64,000 nt of DNA from Lactifluus volemus (GCA_022376515.1 WTXI01000006.1:310001-374000), one strand, 5' to 3'. Positions 46,188-58,869 are shown, counted from the first letter of the stretch. The notes: generated by a model from the letters alone, not told the origin. Numbers and translations: made by a program.

Positions 46188-48706
46188 TCAAGTCGCCAAG
46201 CTTCGCCACATACCCTCATCAGGTAGCTCACTGCGAGCTTGCAAAATTTTCAACGCACGACGTCGACCCCGACTGAGTGTGCCTCCGTCACCGTCGCCGT
46301 CATCATTGCTCTCATCATCGCCATCTGCTCCGAAATACATCGCCCCAGGATCCAAAGAATGGATGCGGTCGTGCGCCTCGTACGACGCCTTGCGATGACT
46401 TGTTGATGTCGAAGCTTCTGGCTTACTACCCAGTTGTTCAGCGGGACCATTTTCAACACGGTGCCGAGGAACGACAGCAATAGAAATTGGCAAGGATGCG
46501 GAGATACCAGAGGTTAAGAGCGCTACGTTGATCGAATCCATCAGCATTGGCTTGGTGCGCAACGCCAAAACATACCGTTGCCATTACTTGTAGCCCCATG
46601 GGGTATGACGGAGTTGTCGGTCTCATCATCGTACGAATCGGGAGCGGCGACACCCGCGTCGTTGGAACCAAAGAAGAGCTTCCACGATTGACTACTCCAT
46701 GCGTTTCGATGGCTGGGAGTGGTGACATTAACAAGTCGGGCCAGCTCCTGGTCATGAGGAGTCTGAGGTTCGTCCACACTGGTTGTATCCTCGGCGGCCA
46801 ATGATGGAGTAACCTTCTCCGGGGAATCAGGTTCCGGTTTTGGGGAGTCAGAAGCCCGAAGGGCAACGGTAGCCGGAAGTGACGCCGGCCGTAGTGCCTG
46901 TAACGAATGAGGCAGAGCTGGGCCACTGGTAACTCGGGTTTGACGATGCGGGCGTGTGGGGCTATCAATAGGATCACGAAGAGGAAGTGTTAGACCGTTT
47001 GGAGTATCTCTCTGAGATGCATCGGGGTCATCATCCTCCAATTCAAAGATCGGAGCTGCATGGAGGAGTCAGACCAGTGACTCCGAACATGAATGGGAGC
47101 TTGACCTTCGCCTGGTTCCTCGACAACTCGAGTTTTCCCTTCTCCTGTGGAGACAATAGGCTTAATATCAAATGTCACTTTGCGCCTGCCTTTTGACCCC
47201 GAAGGACTCAGCGGTTCTTCCGAGAGAGCCTTGTTTTTGGGTGTCGATGGGCCAGGCATTGGGTCCGAATTCTCTGTGGACACACCGGAGACAGCAGGTT
47301 TGGCATCTCCCGTAAGTTTCGTATTCACCTGGGGTGATTTGATATTTGAAAGAGACTGGTATTGCCTCGCGTGCGCGCTTCTTTCAGCTTCCATGTCGAC
47401 AACGTACTTGAAGCTCGTGGCGAGGTCCTTGGCTTCATTCATATCACGTCTGACCGGATCTCGGTAGTTGGCACTCCCTACAAGAGTTGGACTAGTGGGA
47501 AGGATGCTGGATGGAGTTGCTGCTGTCGGAGAAGCGCCATGTCTTCCCTCGTCAGAAGCCTTCGGGTGATGGAATGAAGAGGTTGCAAGGGACGTGGAGA
47601 GAGCAGAGGGGGGCAGGTCACGGGGTGGCGAAGACGGTCGGACGGTCGAAACTGGGACGAAGTCATTGATGGCCAGTGGGGACACATGTTGAGATCCTTG
47701 GCTAGCATGCGACAGTGGGGAAGTGACTCCGGTAGTGGGCCGTTTGCTCGGTGACGGCAATTTCTTTTCGTGAGCCAGAGCGGACTCTGCTTCCCGGAAC
47801 ACCATCCACAGCAGTTGAACCTGACGTCTCAACTCTGCTTCCTCTTTCTCGATTTCCGAAACGCGAGCCTGCACGACTTGTGAAATATGATCTTCAGCAT
47901 TCTTTCGAAGCTGATCAGATTGTTGCAACGCGACGGCCATTAGATGATCGAATGTCGGGTGCGATGGAACAAACGGAGGGGGTGGGAATAGCGGTGATAA
48001 AGGGAGCACTTGGTGGGGAGGGACCGACGGCGGAGGCTTTGGTGATGAAGGTGGCGAAGCAGCGGGTGGGGGGGAAGGAAGAGGAAGAGTTGGCGCGGGC
48101 AATACAACACGAAACACGGGTGAATATGCATCGGAGGATTGTAGCAGAGCTACAGATTCATCTGTCTTTGAATCAACTGAGAAGTGAGCAATGTGCTGGG
48201 GAAGATGAACGGGAAAAGGATAGCGACTGATTCCTGCGACTCGGGACAAGAGATGAAGGGAACTCACCAAGCATTGTTTGGTCAACTCGATCCAACCAGA
48301 TCCACTTTGAAGAATCTCCTGCTCAACATACTCTTCTGTAGGTAATACAGGACCCTCGGCGGCATCCAAGTCTGGTGGAATAAACTGGAGGACACGGTAT
48401 ACAGAAAGGCGACAAATGAGGCAGGACAGGGATGTATATCTGCGGAGAAAGGGTTCTTGAGTAGACTGAGGTCTAGAGTGCGTTCGACTCCTGAGAGTCA
48501 ACTGGGGGTGAACCTGGGGGAAAATGTGAATAAAGTAGTAAAATGGTGGGAAAGAGAGGATAAGGTACGATGGAAATGCCATCTTGACCAACATAGAGGG
48601 GATGATAGTCAGGATCTGTGAGGGATGGAGCGGGAAATGAATCGGTTGGTGGATGATGAGGACGGATGAAGACGTTGAGGCAGGGACAAGCATAGTTGAA
48701 AGACAT
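46188..48706 (-). CDS. Large low-complexity protein with two N-terminal cysteine pairs, function unknown
   Basis: Start MSFNYACPCLNVFIRP at 48706, then across one intron VHPQLTLRSRTHSRPQ and YTSLSCLICRLSVYRVLQFI. The CxC and CxxC about 75 residues apart, with LYVGQDGISI between, suggest one zinc site. Next come VLPTEEYVEQEILQSGSGWI, a coiled-coil (ARVSEIEKEEAELRRQVQLL), long Ser/Pro-rich disorder, and a C-terminal conserved block ALLTSGISASLPISIAVVPR. It ends EGMWRSLAT at 46188. Proteins like this are shared by Agaricomycetes, but I know no function. The membrane-like stretch seen if the first intron is read through is not used. Confidence 0.65.
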
Positions 48707-48815
48707 GTTCAAAAAGCAACTCAACTCGACCCTTGTATGTCTCCGCTTTCACTTGCTCTTCCCTTGATCCGGTCCGGTCAGTCTCAAAATCTTATCTATT
48801 CATCTATCTCTAATA

Positions 48816-51543
48816 TCACTGGTCTTTCTTGCTCTCTTCAACCAACACTTGTCCATACTCATTCACACGCTTCCGGTCCACCCGGTATATCCAACGCTGA
48901 GTACCAATGTCACAGTTCGATCTAGTTGTCCAACGATTCTAGACTTACCTGATATAAGAAAATCAAAAACACGATATCGTCCCGAAAACACGCCAGCCGA
49001 TGTAAAGTAGGCATTTTGATGATAAACCTGACCAATACACCATGTTATTCCAGCGCACCACGACCAGAACGTTACTGTACTCACGCAAACAAGTCATCAA
49101 TAACTGTCGACAACGTCTTGTACACCATTGCTTTCATAGGCATATGTGCCACGCTCTGAAATAATCATCTTTGTAAGACTACGTCACCAAAAAACTTGCT
49201 GGCTTGCCTTGAGTTTATAATTGATAATAAGTTGAGGAATGAGCTGAGCCTACAACCAATCATCCTATGTCAGATCGGCCAACAACGTCTTGGGAACTTT
49301 CGAAACATACAAAGCCAAACATGTAGACGAAGGACGTCAAGGTCGAGATAATATAGCTGTACCACCCTCTATGCGTCTCATAAATCAGGGAATAGACGGC
49401 ATAAATTGCGAGGGCGGGAATGGCGACGTATGACACGTAACGAAAGGCTAGTTTGTCGTACCTTTCATGAATATAGTCAGTCACAGCGACAAAGTCACTA
49501 ATATATAGCAGATGACGTACTCTTGGGTTTTCTTTTCGTCTTCGCTAAGCACGTGCTTATCTGGGCCCTTGGTCATTACCACTGACGTTTCATCGTTACT
49601 CATGATTACCTGCGAATATCACCTTCCAAGGTAGCATAGACCCTGGCTGAGAAGCGACAACCTTGATGTCGACAGCCTTCGTAATCTTAGGTCGGATGCG
49701 AGTCAATCAGTCGAGTATGGACGAGAGTGCTGGCATCACCTTCCACGCTTCTATAAGCAGCCCCATACCAGAGCCCATCAGGATCATCCAACTCGTGTCC
49801 GTGTTGTTGTCGATGAGATACAAGAGGATCACTAGCTGGACGAAGACGTTCGTGATAATCTGCACGATGAAAGTGCCTCGGCATGCGTGGAATGCCGCAG
49901 AGAAAACTGAAACACACCGTCCTGCATGACTCCAAAATCAAAAACCGAGAATAGTTTCCGTGGGGGAAGAAACATACCGAATCGAGACGCCAGTAAGTAC
50001 ATCCGTCTTTCTCCAATGAGAGACGTCGGACTTGAATGCCAACATCTCAAACCTAAGACCATGTGAGAAAAAGAAGCAGGAAGACTTGACTAACTGACAC
50101 CACATGAAGCACGCTCACGACACCAGTCAGAGCCAAAAACCAAGGATTGGTTTCGACAAGCATGCGTTTAACCTCGTCGATCTCTGCAGCAGAACCACCA
50201 CCTTGTTGTTTGGTAGCTTCCTGAAAACCAAATGTCATAGAGGCGAAGGCTTGAAACTTGAAGTAAGACATCGGCTGGAATACGACCTTCAATGGGACAG
50301 TAGGTGTTGTAGCATTAATTTCGATGTATTGAGATCTGAGGTGCCAGAATTCGTTGGGAAAGATAATTGGATGGTAGTAGCCCTTTGTCCCCGTTTCATC
50401 CCGTTGTCCAGGAACCAAGTGAATATCTGCTTGCACATCAAGTTCAGCTCTGATCAGGATAATACCTTGTAGACGTACGCTCCGTAATTGGAGGGGGGGA
50501 TTGTGCATATTGTAGGACTGCAGCATCCGAGACAAGTGCCAAAGTAAGGTTCTGATGAGAAATATATCAACAACGTTGAGAGCGGTGAATACTGCAACAC
50601 AGACTTGATGCCAGAAAGACACGATGTTGTCTGGGACCTGTCCATAAGGTAAGAGTGAGGTAAGAGTGAATGTTCTTGACCACACCTCAGGTTCTCCTTG
50701 TCCATCCAGCCCATCAATGTTGTTCTGCAGGAGACTTCTCTCTTTGCGAATCTTGGGCTTCGGGAGGTAGCGAGTCAAAACTGGACAATCGTCATGAACG
50801 GACAAGTCGCAATGCTTGCATTTGGCACGCACGTTTCTTAACGTGATGAACGGAGCCCTCTCTGTACTTTGCACTCGATGGGTCCGGGTCCGCGTTATCT
50901 TTTGTTAGAAAGATGTGGGCCCACATAGACCCGTTTTGCTGAACGGACTTGCGTGGATAAGATAAGTTCAGTAAGATTTACAGACGGGCTATAACTTACG
51001 CACCTCTGGTAAATGAATTTGGTAATCTAGCGTCCGCGTCTCGCTCCAATCTCCGAAGGTGATGTTATGCCAAGCAAAGTGAGGCAAATCCGTATCCTCC
51101 GAATTGCGAGCAAAGACATGTCCATTAGGGTCTGTTGACAAGTGAAAATGAAGAGACACCGAAATTCCCAATGGCCAAGCAAGAAATGCTTGCTCAGGTG
51201 GAAGAAGGAATGAATTGGCCTGCTCGTGACCGGGCTCGAGTCCTGTTATCGCGGGAGGGGGCTCGGTAGGCGAGGTCTTTGGCGCAAAGAACTTGCTCGC
51301 TGGCACCAAGTAAGCTCTAGCGGGAAAGAAGAAGTGTTGATGAGATCTTACCGAACTGGGTTACTGCATAAACGAACAGGATTTGCTGCGAGTGAGTGAG
51401 CGAGAGGCCAAAACACGAGTTTCAAGTTATATGTGAAAGCACACCTGTGCGAGGGTAACAAACTTGCGAAAAGGTGTTTCATTTTGCTGAACCTGAACAT
51501 TCTGCGCTCCTGCAGATGCAGTTGCTCGACCCTGAGCGGACAT
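48816..51543 (-). CDS. CLPTM1-family multipass membrane protein
   Basis: Homologue of human CLPTM1/CLPTM1L, ER-membrane proteins linked to GABA-A receptor retention and lipid scrambling. Start MSAQGRATASAGAQNVQVQQ at 51543, then a first hydrophobic segment QILFVYAVTQF. The large lumenal domain includes LPHFAWHNITFGDWSETRTL and EFWHLRSQYIEINATTPTVP. The C-terminal membrane region has FRYVSYVAIPALAIYAVYSL, HRGWYSYIISTLTSFVYMFG, a conserved HMPMKAMVYKTLSTVIDDLF and DDIVFLIFLYQ with RWIYRVDRKRVNEYG. The tail ends EESKKDQ, which could serve as an ER-retrieval-type lysine signal. About ten introns. Confidence 0.9.
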
Positions 51544-52043
51544 GGAGCGTGCCGCTGGCAGTGTATGTATGCGTCAAGTTATAGTTTGCGACGACCGGGC
51601 CGCAGCAACGTTGGCGGTTGGCTTCTCTGCACGTGTCAGTGATTTATATGCGATCTTTTGGCAATTTTTTTTCGTCCTACCGACGGTAACTAAATTACAG
51701 TGTTACAAGAGGCTGTACATGGGTAAAGATTGATGTCCAGCTGAGAATGAGTACCTGGTAGGTACCAGTTCTACCCTGGGTATGGGGGGTACCGGGCAGT
51801 GAAGTAGTAGTAGATTACGATACGAGCCCGCAGCGGTTGTGAAAACCAAAAAGAAAGGAGAGGTAGAGGGATCGAAGGCAATGATGATCACAATCAAGGC
51901 CGGGTTACTCGGCAGTACCGGTGGCGCCGCATTTACTTGCCCCGGTCAAAACAAGGCTCACTGCCTCGTTCCTGACACAAACAAAACGGGGGCTCACTTA
52001 GTTACGCTCAACCCCACTTCTCTCTCCTTTACATCCTCCCTTC
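51544..52043. other. Divergent promoter region, CLPTM1-family / chitin synthase
   Basis: A 500-bp gap between divergent starts, with CACGTG at 51630-51635 and several short GGTACC-type palindromes between 51750 and 51800. No coding exon is seen. Confidence 0.45.
51630..51635. promoter_or_regulatory. CACGTG upstream of the CLPTM1-family gene
   Basis: Lies about 90 bp upstream of the CLPTM1-family start and 410 bp upstream of the chitin synthase start. Confidence 0.35.
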
Positions 52044-55000
52044 ATGGCTGAACGTTTAATATCCAACACTTACTCCTCCCGCGAGTCTGACCCCAATTCA
52101 GATCCTTTTTCAGACCGTACCCGTGTTTTGCAGTTCCAGGAACCGCAACCAAGACCCTTCGATTCTACTACTTCCCTTCCTCAAGATTTTGGTGATAGAA
52201 ACCGCCCATACGATGATGAAGAGTTAGAAAAACAACCTCTCACTGGGGGCAATTTTGCTGGGGGTTTCTACCCTCCAGGGTATGTGTAAATCTTGTGCCC
52301 AAACATAACCACTCTCATTTGCGATTCTCTCTAGGCCCATCGACCCTGATGCGTTTGGCGACCCATACGGTCGTCCCATGTCTGTTGCCTCTTCTGGATC
52401 CAATGGCATTGATACCGCGTGGCGTCGCCGGCAGACTATCCGACGTGGTGTCAAGAAGGAGGTCAAATTGACGAACGGTAACTTCATCACCGAGTACGCT
52501 GTCCCCACCCCGGTTTACAGCGCAGTCGAGGCCAAGTGGAGATCTGGCGTTAGAACAACTGAGTTTTCGTCAGTAAACCGCTCGGTTTCCTTGGACCCTA
52601 ATCTGATGCACAGTCCAGGCACATGCGCTATAGTGCCGCCACCTGTGACCCTGATGAATTCTCTGAGGAAAATGGATGGTCACTTCGAACCAAGATGTAT
52701 AACCGGGAGACGGAGCTCCTGATCGCCGTCACGTCGTACAATGAAGACAAGACTTTGTACTCTCGCACACTTCATGGCGTGATGCTGAACATTCGTGATA
52801 TCTGCAAGACCAAACAATCTAAATATTGGCGCCGCAGCGCGGAGGAGGGCGTTCCTGGATGGCAGAAAATCGTTGTTGCCTTGATTGTCGATGGCCTGGA
52901 GCCTATGGACAAGACGGTCTTGGATATCCTCGCTACCATCGGCGTATATCAAGATGGTGTCATGAAGAAGCAGGTCGATGGCAAAGACACTGTCGGTCAT
53001 ATATTTGAGGTTTGCCCTTTGTTGACTTGTGTTTCCTTTACTAATACTAGCCCTGGCCAGTACACCACTCAAATATCCGTGGATCCGTCTCCAAAGCTCA
53101 TTCTACCTCATGGCGATGATCCTAACAACCTTGTGCCTGTGCAAATTATCTTTGTCTTGAAGGCTAAGAATCAGAAGAAGATCAACTCTCATCGTTGGCT
53201 ATTCAATGCCATAGGTCGAATACTACAGGTGTGGATTCTTGTGACCTTTGGTGGCCACCAACTGATGCGCCGTTAATACAATTCCAGCCCGAGACTTGCG
53301 TCCTTATTGATGCTGGCACGAAGCCAGGACATAAATCCATTTACTATCTTTGGGAAGCATTCTACAATGACAAGAACCTCGGTGGATGCTGTGGTGAAAT
53401 TCACGCCATGATTAATAAGGGTAGGAAGCTACTCAACCCACTTGTCGCGGCGCAGAACTTTGAATACAAGATGTCAAATATTCTGGACAAACCACTTGAA
53501 AGTAGCTTTGGCTATGTGTCTGTGCTACCCGGTGCTTTCTCCGCGTATCGGTATCGCGCGATCCAGGGCAGACCTCTCGACCAGTACTTCCACGGCGACC
53601 ACTCCCTCGCAGACCGACTTGGTTCAAAGGGAATTTATGGGATGGGTATCTTCACCAAAAACATGTTCTTGGCCGAGGATCGAATCCTATGCTTTGAACT
53701 GGTTGCCAAAGCGGGAGCTCAATGGACCCTCACCTATGTTAAGCCCTCTAAAGCGGAGACAGACGTGCCCGAAACTGCCGTGGAATTGATCGGTCAGCGC
53801 CGCCGATGGCTAAACGGCTCGTTCGCCGCGTCCATTGTGAGGGGTTGTACCCAAATTTGTCAACCATGGCTACTCACTCGGTGTTACAGTATGCTCTCGT
53901 GCACTTTGGCCGATTGTATAAATCGAACCACGGTATCATCCGCATGTTCTTCTTCCATATCCAGGCCCTTGTGTGTCATACTCTCTCGTGATTCCCTGTG
54001 CCCAATAGTTGACATTACCCTCTCCAGTACAACATATTCTCGCTTATCTTCTCTTGGTTTGCCCTAGCGAATATCTGGTTGACTTTCAGCATCATTATCG
54101 ATCTCCTACCGAGCCAGAATATTGTTTTCTTTGGTGGAAATAATCATGTTGGACTTGAAATTGTGCGCTTCTCCTTTCTAACGCATCGTTTCGCACTAAC
54201 TAGGGCTGTTCAGACGCATTGGGTCAATTTGGTATTGAAATGGATTTATCTCGGTTTTTTGGCAATACAGGTAGACAGGACGTCTCGCCTGAATAGTCCC
54301 ACCGACTACTAATTGTCTATAAGTTTGTTTTAGCACTGGGGAATCGACCAAAGGGCGAACGTACTGCATATGTCATCACTTTATGGTACGTCTCTCCAAT
54401 GCCAACTCTCCGTTCTGCTAAGAGGAAATGTGGTAGGGTTTATGCTGGGCTGGCCATATACTTGCTTGTATGCTCGCTGACTCTGACTGTCAAAGCATTT
54501 GCGGTGAGTTTACATTATTGGTCCTTAGCTGTGACGCTGATATCTTGTTCCCATTTTACAAGAATATCCCCGGTGAACTGAAACACAAGACAGCGACACA
54601 GATCGTACTCACATTCTTTGAGCCCCCTGTTGGAGCGCTAATCGCGGCGATGGTATCGACATTTGGAATCTATCTCTTTGCGTCGTTCCTCTATGTGAGT
54701 CAGACCCCACTGACACATTGTCTCACCGTTTACTGGTCCACACAGCGCGATCCCTGGCACATGTTCTCCAGCTTTTTGCAGTATCTGTGCTTAGCCCCCA
54801 GCTTCACCAATGTTTTGAACGTTTACGCATTCTGCAACTTGCATGATGTCTCCTGGGGTACCAAAGGCTCCGACAAGGCCGACGCGCTGCCGTCCGTTTC
54901 GTCATCCAAGGGGAAAAATGAAGAAGTCGCTGTCGTGCAAGACACAGAGCGTGTACAGGAGGATCTGGATGCTGTATTCAAAGAGACGGTGACTCGCGCA

Positions 55001-55361
55001 GTGACCAAGGTCGAAGCGAAGGAGACCCCGGAGAAACCATCGATGGATGATCAGAACAAAACTTTCCGAACGCGTCTCGTGGTGTGCTGGATGCTCAGCA
55101 ACGCGGGGCTGGCTGTTGCTATTGAAAACATCAATGGCCTATCGACAGGCAACGAGAAGACGGATGAGAATGACCTTCAAAAGAAACAGAGCATTTACTT
55201 CGCCATAATTCTCTACTCTACGTTTGCACTAGCGGCCGTTCGGTTCACTGGGGTATGTGGTTTTTATTTTACCTCAGTCCTTTGTCTCAAGGAATTGTCC
55301 CATTCAGTGCTTGTGGTACTTCTTCAAGCGCAACATTTTCCGGTGCTTCAGGAAATCGTAG
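52044..55361 (+). CDS. CHS: Chitin synthase, division 1 (class I-III type)
   Basis: Processive plasma-membrane enzyme that builds cell-wall chitin from UDP-GlcNAc. The N-terminal cytosolic region ([20 protein letters not shown]) leads to the chitin-synthase N domain ([20 protein letters not shown]). Catalytic motifs: [71 protein letters not shown] and the product-binding [13 protein letters not shown]. Five or more C-terminal membrane helices follow from about 53920 ([18 protein letters not shown] onward). A charged loop lies at 54860-55060. The last exon, after an intron at 55253, reads [17 protein letters not shown] with TAG at 55359-55361. No myosin or division-2 features are present. Confidence 0.94.
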
Positions 55362-55563
55362 AATGCCGAATTGATAGCAAGCAGCTATCGATCATACGAT
55401 GGACTCTCTTATGACTGATTGTTTTCCTCTCATGATGCCAATACGATGCCTCTTGTCAGAGGTAGCCCGTAGGGGCATTTATATTATGTATTCATCTCCT
55501 TCGTCTAGCATACCAAGGACTTTATTTGCGAGATCGCTCTTGAGAATCAAAGATTGACTTGTC

Positions 55564-56428
55564 TTATTGCCACATGTCTGTAGACCTCATTTCCCTTCCG
55601 TTCAAGATCCGGCTTTCTAAGCGGTAAGCTGCGATGATGCGGTTCCTCGCTCTAATAACGGCCGCTCTCTCAACCGATGGATCGATAAGGCGGGCGCGAC
55701 AGAGTGGACAAGAAGAATTCTACGGAGGTGTAAATGCGCCTGTCCTTGACGAGGGCAAACCCCATTTAACACTCACCCGACCACGGATCCAGGTCAAGAG
55801 ACTAGCATCAGCCAGATAATAACAATGGGTGAGTTGCGAAACTGACGGCGTCAAATGGATCGGGACACTCAACTCCTTGCGGCAAAATAAGTGTTCGCAT
55901 GTATCGACCAGGCGTGTTACGCCACAGAGTTCGGCCGGTTGAGCGGGTGATTCCATCACTTTCGCAATCTCCTCTTCTGCAAGAGAAGCGAGAAAGGTGT
56001 TCATACAGATGGTGCACGATGAATCTTGGTAAAGAAAAGTGCGCGATCAAAAATGAGTTGGGTGAAAAAACCGATGGGGGCAAAACGCACCACGATGTCC
56101 AAGATTTTCCAAGTCAGATTCTGTCAGGTGTGGAAGTGTCTCGGTGATAGATTGAATCTGCCTTTTGAGTTACCCGTACCCAACACCGATGATGGATAAA
56201 ACGCGCAAGGCGAAATGATTGGCGAACAGGAGGCGAAGGGGTAGTGTGGAAATTTGCTCACTCGTCTGTTAGAGGGAGAGGGCCGCGGTTCTCATCTGGG
56301 TTTTCTTCCATCGCGGTCGCTTGGAGAGAGATGGCGAGATCTCTGCCAAGGGAAGAATTGGGGTCGATGATGCTCAATACATTGGGATCGAATGGGTCCC
56401 AAGATGGGTGTCTACGCTCTGGATTCAT
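55564..56428 (-). CDS. RING-finger protein, probable E3 ubiquitin ligase
   Basis: Start MNPERRHPSWDPFDPN at 56428. Four introns join in frame. The region LTDEQIQSITETLPHLTESD precedes a RING: CTIC, then a long 37-residue loop, CEHLFCRKDLLTWI, then after an intron SSCPLCRARLIDPSVERA. In C3HC4 terms the sixth ligand is Asp (RKD) rather than Cys. The loop is longer than in most RINGs. The end is RSTDMWQ with TAA at 55564-55566. The same Asp-type RING occurs in other fungal ligases; the substrate is unknown. Confidence 0.78.
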
Positions 56429-56568
56429 GTGGCAGTGAACAAAAGGTTGCAAATATATCGATGATCGAATAAGTTTCACATTTGGAGCCAGCCAATCAGA
56501 ACATATTTCAGAACAAGGTATACAAAACATAGAATAAATATCATCTATTGTCATAATTCATGGGGCAC

Positions 56569-57100
56569 TCAGAATGGATTATCATCCGTGGTCCTTGGTT
56601 CTCCAGAGCTTTCTGAATTCGCTGGAGGAACCGCGTCGCAGTCTTCATTATCAGATGTATCCGCGGGAATATCGCTAAACAGGGCAGGCGTAGTTGTGGG
56701 CTTGCCTCTGAAAAATATCGGTACGTTAGCCATTAGACTGAGCTAAAGAAATAAATTATCACCTGTTGAAATGCTTCTTCCTGGCTGCGCTAATCTTTTG
56801 GGTGACAGGTGTTACTAATCTGTCCGTTGGTGAGACATAAGTAGCATTCCTGTTCAAGTGGTTGTCCTTCAGTTGGTTTTCAAGTCGCGAAAAACGAAGA
56901 GGACGAGCTTACTGCGACTTGGTCATGCGTTTCACGAGAAGCGCTCTTGCGCCCATTCCTGGAGCAAGGTTTATTGGGCCGTTGGTGGTATTACCGAGAG
57001 GTGCTTGTGGAATGGCGACGTGGGCAGCGTTTTGAGGATTGTGAAGGGGCTCGACGTGAACGGAGACGGGAGATTCACTTGGGGTGGAAGTAGAGGACAT
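56569..57100 (-). CDS. Spo12-like protein
   Basis: Small, largely disordered protein of about 135 residues in four exons. The N terminus is MSSTSTPSESPVSVHVEPLH, then GPINLAPGMGARALLVKRMT. The core NATYVSPTDRLVTPVTQKIS with AARKKHFNRGKP resembles the short conserved motif of Spo12/Wis3, which promotes mitotic exit (FEAR network) in yeasts, where paired SP/TP sites are phosphorylated. The C-terminal half is acidic and ends TDDNPF. The family match rests only on this motif. It is divergent from RHEB. Confidence 0.6.
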
Positions 57101-57523
57101 GATGGATGCGGTTGAAAACTTGAACGCTTGGAAGACACGCCTCTTTGAACCACCACAAATGAACTTGCACGTGAGACGCGATTTGTCACGTGAATAGTGA
57201 TACTGAGTCACGTGCTACGCTAATAACTCACGATCGATGATTGGCTATGGCTGCCACGTCACCAAAAGTCTGAGTTCCTCGGAACATTATCACTGGTATC
57301 CTACGCGGAATGTTGCATATTAAAAAAAGTGAAGATAAAAGGTGTTGACTAGAGTGAGAGTAAACTAAGACCGGGCCGGGAATTGACTGTCTAACTTGAC
57401 TGTCTCATCTCGAGCTAAGTTAACTCCGAGGGGTGGTCATCGGCACCCGTATTATTCCCGTCCCTTTTGTTTTTGCCTTTTCCTCCCTTTTCCTCCCTCC
57501 CTTCACTCCTTTACTACTTCGAT
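57101..57523. other. Divergent promoter region, Spo12-like / RHEB
   Basis: A 423-bp gap between divergent starts. It contains two CACGTG copies (57187 and 57209) and a pyrimidine-rich tract just before the RHEB start (57440-57520), typical of fungal promoters. No exon is seen. Confidence 0.5.
57187..57214. promoter_or_regulatory. Two CACGTG sites, 22 bp apart
   Basis: CACGTG at 57187-57192 and 57209-57214, each preceded by GT (GTCACGTG). The spacing of about two helical turns puts both on one DNA face, as expected for a paired bHLH site. Confidence 0.5.
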
Positions 57524-58323
57524 ATGCCGGGCGACATTCTCAAGAAGAGGAAAATTGCTGTCCTTGGCTCCCGCTCAGTTGGTGAATCTGCCTTCTCGGC
57601 GCATATTATTGGTCATACTTACCTATATTTCGCCTCGACAGGAAAGTCGTCCCTCGTCGTACAGTTCACAGAGAATCAGTTCATCGATTCTTATTACCCT
57701 ACTATCGAAAACACATTCACCAAGAGCGTCAGTTATAAGGGCGTCGACTACGACTGTGATATCATAGACACCGCCGGTCAGGTGTGTCTTCATCACCCCT
57801 ACTATGTGGCACTTCCATACTTACCACAACGACAAGGATGAGTACTCTATTCTCAATTCCAAGCATGCCATTGGCATCCATGGCTTTGTTCTCGTTTACT
57901 CGGTCACCTCGAGAAATTCTTTCGAGATGATTCAAATCGTGTACGACAAGATCGTCAACTTTTGTGGCATCAAAGAGATTCCCTGTGTCATTGTCGGTTC
58001 CAAAATAGATCTCTCACAAAGGTGGGATTATATATTCGCGGTCCCTATGTTCTCCACCCTTCTCGGTCTCACATGCGGTGTAGACAGGTACAACCAACCG
58101 AAGGTGAGAACCTTGCCAGGGAAAATCATGCAGCCTGGATCGAAACTAGCGCGAAGAACAACATCAATGTCGGTGAGTTTTTTTCGTACTTTCACCCCAA
58201 CTTTTTATCCCATCTCAATCAATACATCCGGTAGCCAAAGTCTTCGAGTTGTGTCTCGCAGAGATCGAGCGACAAGCTCCGGCCAAGGCTGAACCGCAAG
58301 CAGGTCGTTGCTTAATTATGTGA
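57524..58323 (+). CDS. RHB1: Rheb small GTPase
   Basis: Ras-family GTPase that activates TORC1 at endomembranes. Start MPGDILKKRKIAVLGSRSVG; an intron divides the P-loop, then KSSLVVQFTENQFIDSYYPT. The G2/effector region is PTIENTFTKSV, G3 is DTAGQ followed by DEYSILNSK after a second intron, and G4 reads GSKIDL where NKxD is usual. G5 region is ETSAKNN. The protein ends with the farnesylation CaaX box CLIM and TGA at 58321-58323. The Arg-rich signature of Rheb at P-loop position 3 (GSRSVGKS) is present. Confidence 0.93.
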
Positions 58324-58869
58324 CCGCCTTCCCCCATTCTCCTCTCGGATCCGGCTAGATTTATATCGTTCGTGGACTATGCTTTCATCGACGCTGGTCT
58401 TCTCATAGCGATCGGTATTCTTGTACTCTCATCGTTACTGCTACAGCCTACGTCGTATGAGGTCTTTCGTCTTTCCATTTAATCATCTTCTCTGGACTAG
58501 AGGGAACGTCAGTTCCTTAGAAACCTCCCCTTGGTGTTTTTCATGCTTTCACCATGTATGTACTTATAGCGCATCATTCATCCCAAGTCAGCGGGTCTGT
58601 TCCCCTATTACGCTCTCCACTGGTGGTTTCTAATATCATTATTCTGTCTGGCCTTTGACTCGTCCGCGTCATTCGAAAAAGCTATGACTTCAGTTATAGG
58701 CGCGGGGCCAGAACGCATCACAATCGTGCCGGCACAAGTTACCAGATACAGAAAGTTTGTCCTCATCCTTCGACCTCGTGGCCCGATTTCTTTCCGACAA
58801 GCAAGTAATGGCAACACGAATTACATCTCGATATTGTTTATCCTGCCGTTATTTTTGCAATTTACACAG
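58324..58869. other. Convergent intergenic region
   Basis: A 546-bp gap between the RHEB stop and the beta-mannosidase stop. It is consistent with two 3' UTRs. No conserved exon is visible. Confidence 0.4.

Noticed and set aside
47751..48230. Long plus-strand open frame of about 160 codons
   Set aside because: It is antisense to the Ser/Pro-rich part of the cysteine-pair protein; GC-rich repeats there keep all frames open.
49552..49557. CACGTG inside the CLPTM1-family gene
   Set aside because: Lies within an exon of the gene; chance occurrence is likely.
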